A stretch of 23,019 nucleotides of DNA from Neonectria sp. B-13 (lineage: Eukaryota > Ascomycota > Sordariomycetes > Hypocreales > Nectriaceae): positions 25,189 to 48,207 of the forward strand of contig NOKP01000096.1 in the NCBI GenBank assembly GCA_002682825.1. The letters run 5' to 3'. The notes beneath the pieces are model-generated. The model was not told the origin of the DNA. It ran no database searches and was given only the letters and a program-made list of their open reading frames with translations. Positions 21,539-23,019 of the stretch are shown here, in pieces. Every line of letters starts with the position of its first letter. Positions within the stretch are counted from its first letter, which is position 1. The position numbers were made by a program, and so were the translations under genes.

Positions 21539-21796
21539 AGGCGTTGCGCTGGTTTCGATGAGGATTCTGAAGAGTCGAGGCGGTTGAGTTAGGTGACGTG
21601 ATGAGTGGGGGATGCGGAAGCGCCAGGGGCGGGCCCCTGGCGGCTGGGAACGCGCTTACTAGGACAACACCCAAGGAAGGGAACAAGAAAAAAGGCACTG
21701 ACGACCAATCACGACGGACTTTCAAAGAGCTGGCCGAATGTGGTAATTTTTGGGCCACCAATGACAAGCGGGAGATTTTGCGGGGTGAAGTTTGCA
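21539..21796 (+). repeat. RepHel tail and 3' flank, repeated at 11861-12107
   Basis: Covers the last codons of RepHel, the stop (21559-21561) and 235 bp of 3' flank. It contains a perfect 10-bp hairpin, CGCCAGGGGC-gg-GCCCCTGGCG (21621-21642), that is only partial in the other copy. Homology stops sharply at GTTTGCA (21796), exactly where the other copy enters the terminal hairpin module. Confidence 0.8.
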
Positions 21797-22142
21797 AGGG
21801 TCGGCGCGTTCAAAAGGCCTTTCGTTCCTCAAGGCACAGGGGAAGGCGCACGTCCGCCGGGGGAAGTTTGGAGTTGGAAGCTGGGCGTGGTGGGCAAGTT
21901 GGCGGCTCCGTTGCGCTGAGTAGCCTTTCGGTACAAAGCTTGTGGGTTGCTGCACGTGTTGAGAAGAGGGCGCGGTTTTAAGTGGTCGGCTCTGGGTGGG
22001 TGGATGAAGAGACTTGGCCAATAGGGCGCGTGTGTGTGTTACCTTTGTTTTGCGTAGCCAATAAGACCTATGCAGCAGGCTTTGCGGAGCAGGCACCATT
22101 TTGAGTGGCACGATTTGAAGAGTTTAATACGGAACTAAGAGG
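21797..22142. other. Spacer with an inverted 15-nt Helitron-end match, no gene
   Basis: 21821-21835 is the exact reverse complement of the 15-nt module end GCCTTGAGGAACGAA found at 11437-11451 and 12143-12157. The palindrome AAAGGCCTTT (about 21813-21822) precedes it. Two CCAAT boxes (22018-22022, 22058-22062) and a short GT run follow. The ORFs here are chance readings of repeat DNA. Confidence 0.4.
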
Positions 22143-22147
22143 CCTAG

Positions 22148-22337
22148 TGTTACGGTGCCAGCCTTTAGTACTTCGGTCACGTGGCCCACGCATCGCGGCC
22201 ACGTTTCCGTACCCAAACGCCTGCCTCTCTTTAGAATTGAGGGGTAAGCTTCAGCTTATATATCAATGAGAATACCACCTTTGCTTCCAATCCATCAACC
22301 TTACCTGACTACGTATCCTAGAGGTACTCCCATTACA
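22148..22337. mobile_element. Solo LTR, 190 bp, flanked by 5-bp duplication CCTAG
   Basis: Begins TGTTACGG and ends CCCATTACA, flanked by CCTAG at 22143-22147 and 22338-22342. Inside are a hairpin with perfect 8-bp arms, ACGTGGCC (22179-22186) and GGCCACGT (22197-22204), and a TATATAT box at 22257-22263, as expected of an LTR promoter. No coding sequence is attached. It resembles the LTR at 6362 in length, ends and layout, but not in most of its sequence. Confidence 0.75.
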
Positions 22338-22342
22338 CCTAG

Positions 22343-22611
22343 CCAATAGGGTGAGGGTCAATAATTGAGACAGGGATCAGGGGACTGAGACTAGCAGAGA
22401 TCAATCAGTTGTAATACCAGAGAGGGAAAATTGTCAATTTGAGTATAAGAAGCTGCCATGCCAAGATGTCCTGGTGTTGAGATCATTGGACTTTTATCAC
22501 TCGCACTGGTGTTGAAACCACACTCTTATTTCCCCCATATATCAATCTGTAAGTTTTCCAAACCCAATACAACAGCCCAAAATACCACACACTATCACTA
22601 TACTAGGCTAC
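22343..22611. other. Spacer, probable 3' flank of the leftward gene
   Basis: AT-richer DNA between the second LTR and the leftward gene's stop. I see no gene or repeat in it. Confidence 0.4.
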
Positions 22612-23019
22612 TTAAAGTCTCTTTGTCGGATGCCTCTTGTTCCTGCCACCTGGTTCGGCTGTTGATGACCTCATCTTAGGACGAACGGAGGATCGGAGTG
22701 TGGCAGATATGTCAGGTGATCGAGAGTTCTCCTCTCCCTTCACTTCACCTTCTTCATGGTTATCGTTTTCATCAGAGCCTACGGATGTTAAAGGGGAGAC
22801 TGGTGATCCTGCAATGAATGGAGATGTTGCGGTAGTCACACTAGACCCCCTGAGTCTCTTGGGGGCGGGGTTGTTCGAGCTTGACTGAGATGATTGAGAT
22901 GCGGAGATTGCGGGCCTTTTGTTCTGAGATGGAGTAACGGGCTGTTGGGATGGACCTCCCTGCGACGGTTGTGATGATTGTGACTGTGACTGTTGCGCCT
23001 GTGAAGATTTCTTTGAGGG
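22612..23019 (-). CDS. C-terminal end of an unknown Ser/Gln-rich protein, 5' part outside window
   Basis: The frame is open from the right edge to TAA at 22614-22612, 135 residues. It starts with a Q/S-rich stretch (SQAQQSQSQSSQPSQ) and continues with KRPAISASQSSQSSS and PAPKRLRGSS. It then runs through an acidic patch (GSDENDNHEEGEVKGEE) to a basic end (RNKRHPTKRL). It looks disordered and possibly nuclear (KRLR and the basic tail), but no domain is visible. An intron upstream of the edge cannot be excluded. Confidence 0.55.
   Translation of the reverse strand, partial: PSKKSSQAQQSQSQSSQPSQGGPSQQPVTPSQNKRPAISASQSSQSSSNNPAPKRLRGSSVTTATSPFIAGSPVSPLTSVGSDENDNHEEGEVKGEENSRSPDISATLRSSVRPKMRSSTAEPGGRNKRHPTKRL

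Larger units (their letters stand above)
14358..21561 (+). pseudogene. Helitron RepHel protein (HUH Rep plus Pif1-like helicase), eight in-frame TAGs
   Basis: Exons 14358-17894, 17979-19087 and 19149-21561 give one frame of 2,352 codons. The introns are 84 bp (GTAATA/CAG) and 61 bp (GTATGT/AAG). In order: a basic, low-complexity N-terminus with AT-hook-like GRPP motifs (15132-15143 and 15588-15602); a CxxC zinc-finger region (CRLC, CRSC, CAEC, about 15840-15990); a helitron N-terminal domain; Rep motif 1 (WFTLNPNDITNP); the HUH motif HVH (H1137 and H1139); the two-tyrosine motif YVTNY (Y1309 and Y1313); Walker A GGEGGTGKS (1847-1855); Walker B VIDEVS (D1942, E1943); and a C-terminal helicase domain with YVQLSRC. 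Catalytic residues are all present. TAGs lie at 15750, 15894, 18576, 19492, 19669, 20806, 20845 and 20902 (first base). No frameshift is needed anywhere. Whether the N-terminal 464 codons belong to the same protein is inferred from the shared frame. Confidence 0.93.
12341..21796 (+). mobile_element. Helitron body: RepHel gene, divergent partner gene and 3' flank
   Basis: Helitrons are rolling-circle DNA transposons that encode an HUH endonuclease fused to a Pif1-type helicase. The body is bounded here by the leftward gene's 3' end and by the end of sequence shared with the tail fragment at 11861-12107. Exact termini (5' TC, 3' CTRR) were not found. The 3' hairpin module present in the two short copies is missing after 21796, so this copy's right end may be truncated or rearranged. 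Confidence 0.65.

Noticed and set aside
1..23019. CRISPR arrays, rRNA or bacterial operon features
   Set aside because: No regularly spaced repeats or rRNA-like sequence. Introns and gene types show fungal nuclear DNA.

Overview
The window looks like chromosomal DNA of a filamentous ascomycete (Pezizomycotina); the species cannot be read from it. The reasons are short introns of 50-84 bp with GTRNGT-type donors and CTNAY branch points, a Zn(II)2Cys6 regulator, a CocE-like hydrolase of a type common in moulds, and dense fungal transposon debris. There is no bacterial gene organisation.

Layout. (1) 1-1,776: a Mutator-like (MULE) transposase gene on the minus strand, cut by the left edge, with a GC-rich inverted repeat just upstream of its start. 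(2) 1,921-6,175: a two-gene host island. A Zn(II)2Cys6 transcription factor (five exons, 625 aa once spliced) is followed 197 bp later by a CocE/S15-type alpha/beta hydrolase (three exons, 594 aa) on the same strand. Both read through cleanly after splicing, so this is probably a regulator and its target enzyme. (3) 6,176-8,128: gene-poor DNA with a solo LTR flanked by a 5-bp target duplication (AGAGT) and a 51-bp tandem duplication. (4) 8,129-10,692: a decayed gene for an AT-hook plus Ulp1-type (C48) cysteine protease. (5) 10,693-12,157: minisatellites and two Helitron-type terminal fragments sharing a hairpin module. One fragment also carries a copy of the tail of the downstream helicase gene. 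(6) 12,341-21,796: the body of an autonomous Helitron. A RepHel gene (zinc-finger region, HUH Rep, two-tyrosine motif, Pif1-like helicase) reads rightward; a divergent unknown gene reads leftward. (7) 21,797-22,611: a second solo LTR (5-bp duplication CCTAG) and spacer. (8) 22,612-23,019: the 3' end of a minus-strand gene running off the right edge.

The most striking signal is in the Helitron. Reading the two divergent genes in one continuous frame each (after three ordinary introns), I count eleven internal stop codons. All eleven are TAG, with no TAA, no TGA and no frameshift needed over about 8 kb of coding sequence. That fits C-to-T change in CAG codons (CpA to TpA, the RIP-type change). 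It also fits, less conventionally, amber read-through. The nearby Ulp1 pseudogene is broken differently (TGA, TAA and frameshifts). The divergent partner gene shows three beta-strand motifs of the form seen in OB folds, so it could be a single-strand DNA-binding partner of the Helitron; this is inference only.

Limits: all domain calls rest on motif reading and family knowledge, without database searches. Helitron ends, the 3' end of the Ulp1 pseudogene and the exon structure of the divergent gene are uncertain.
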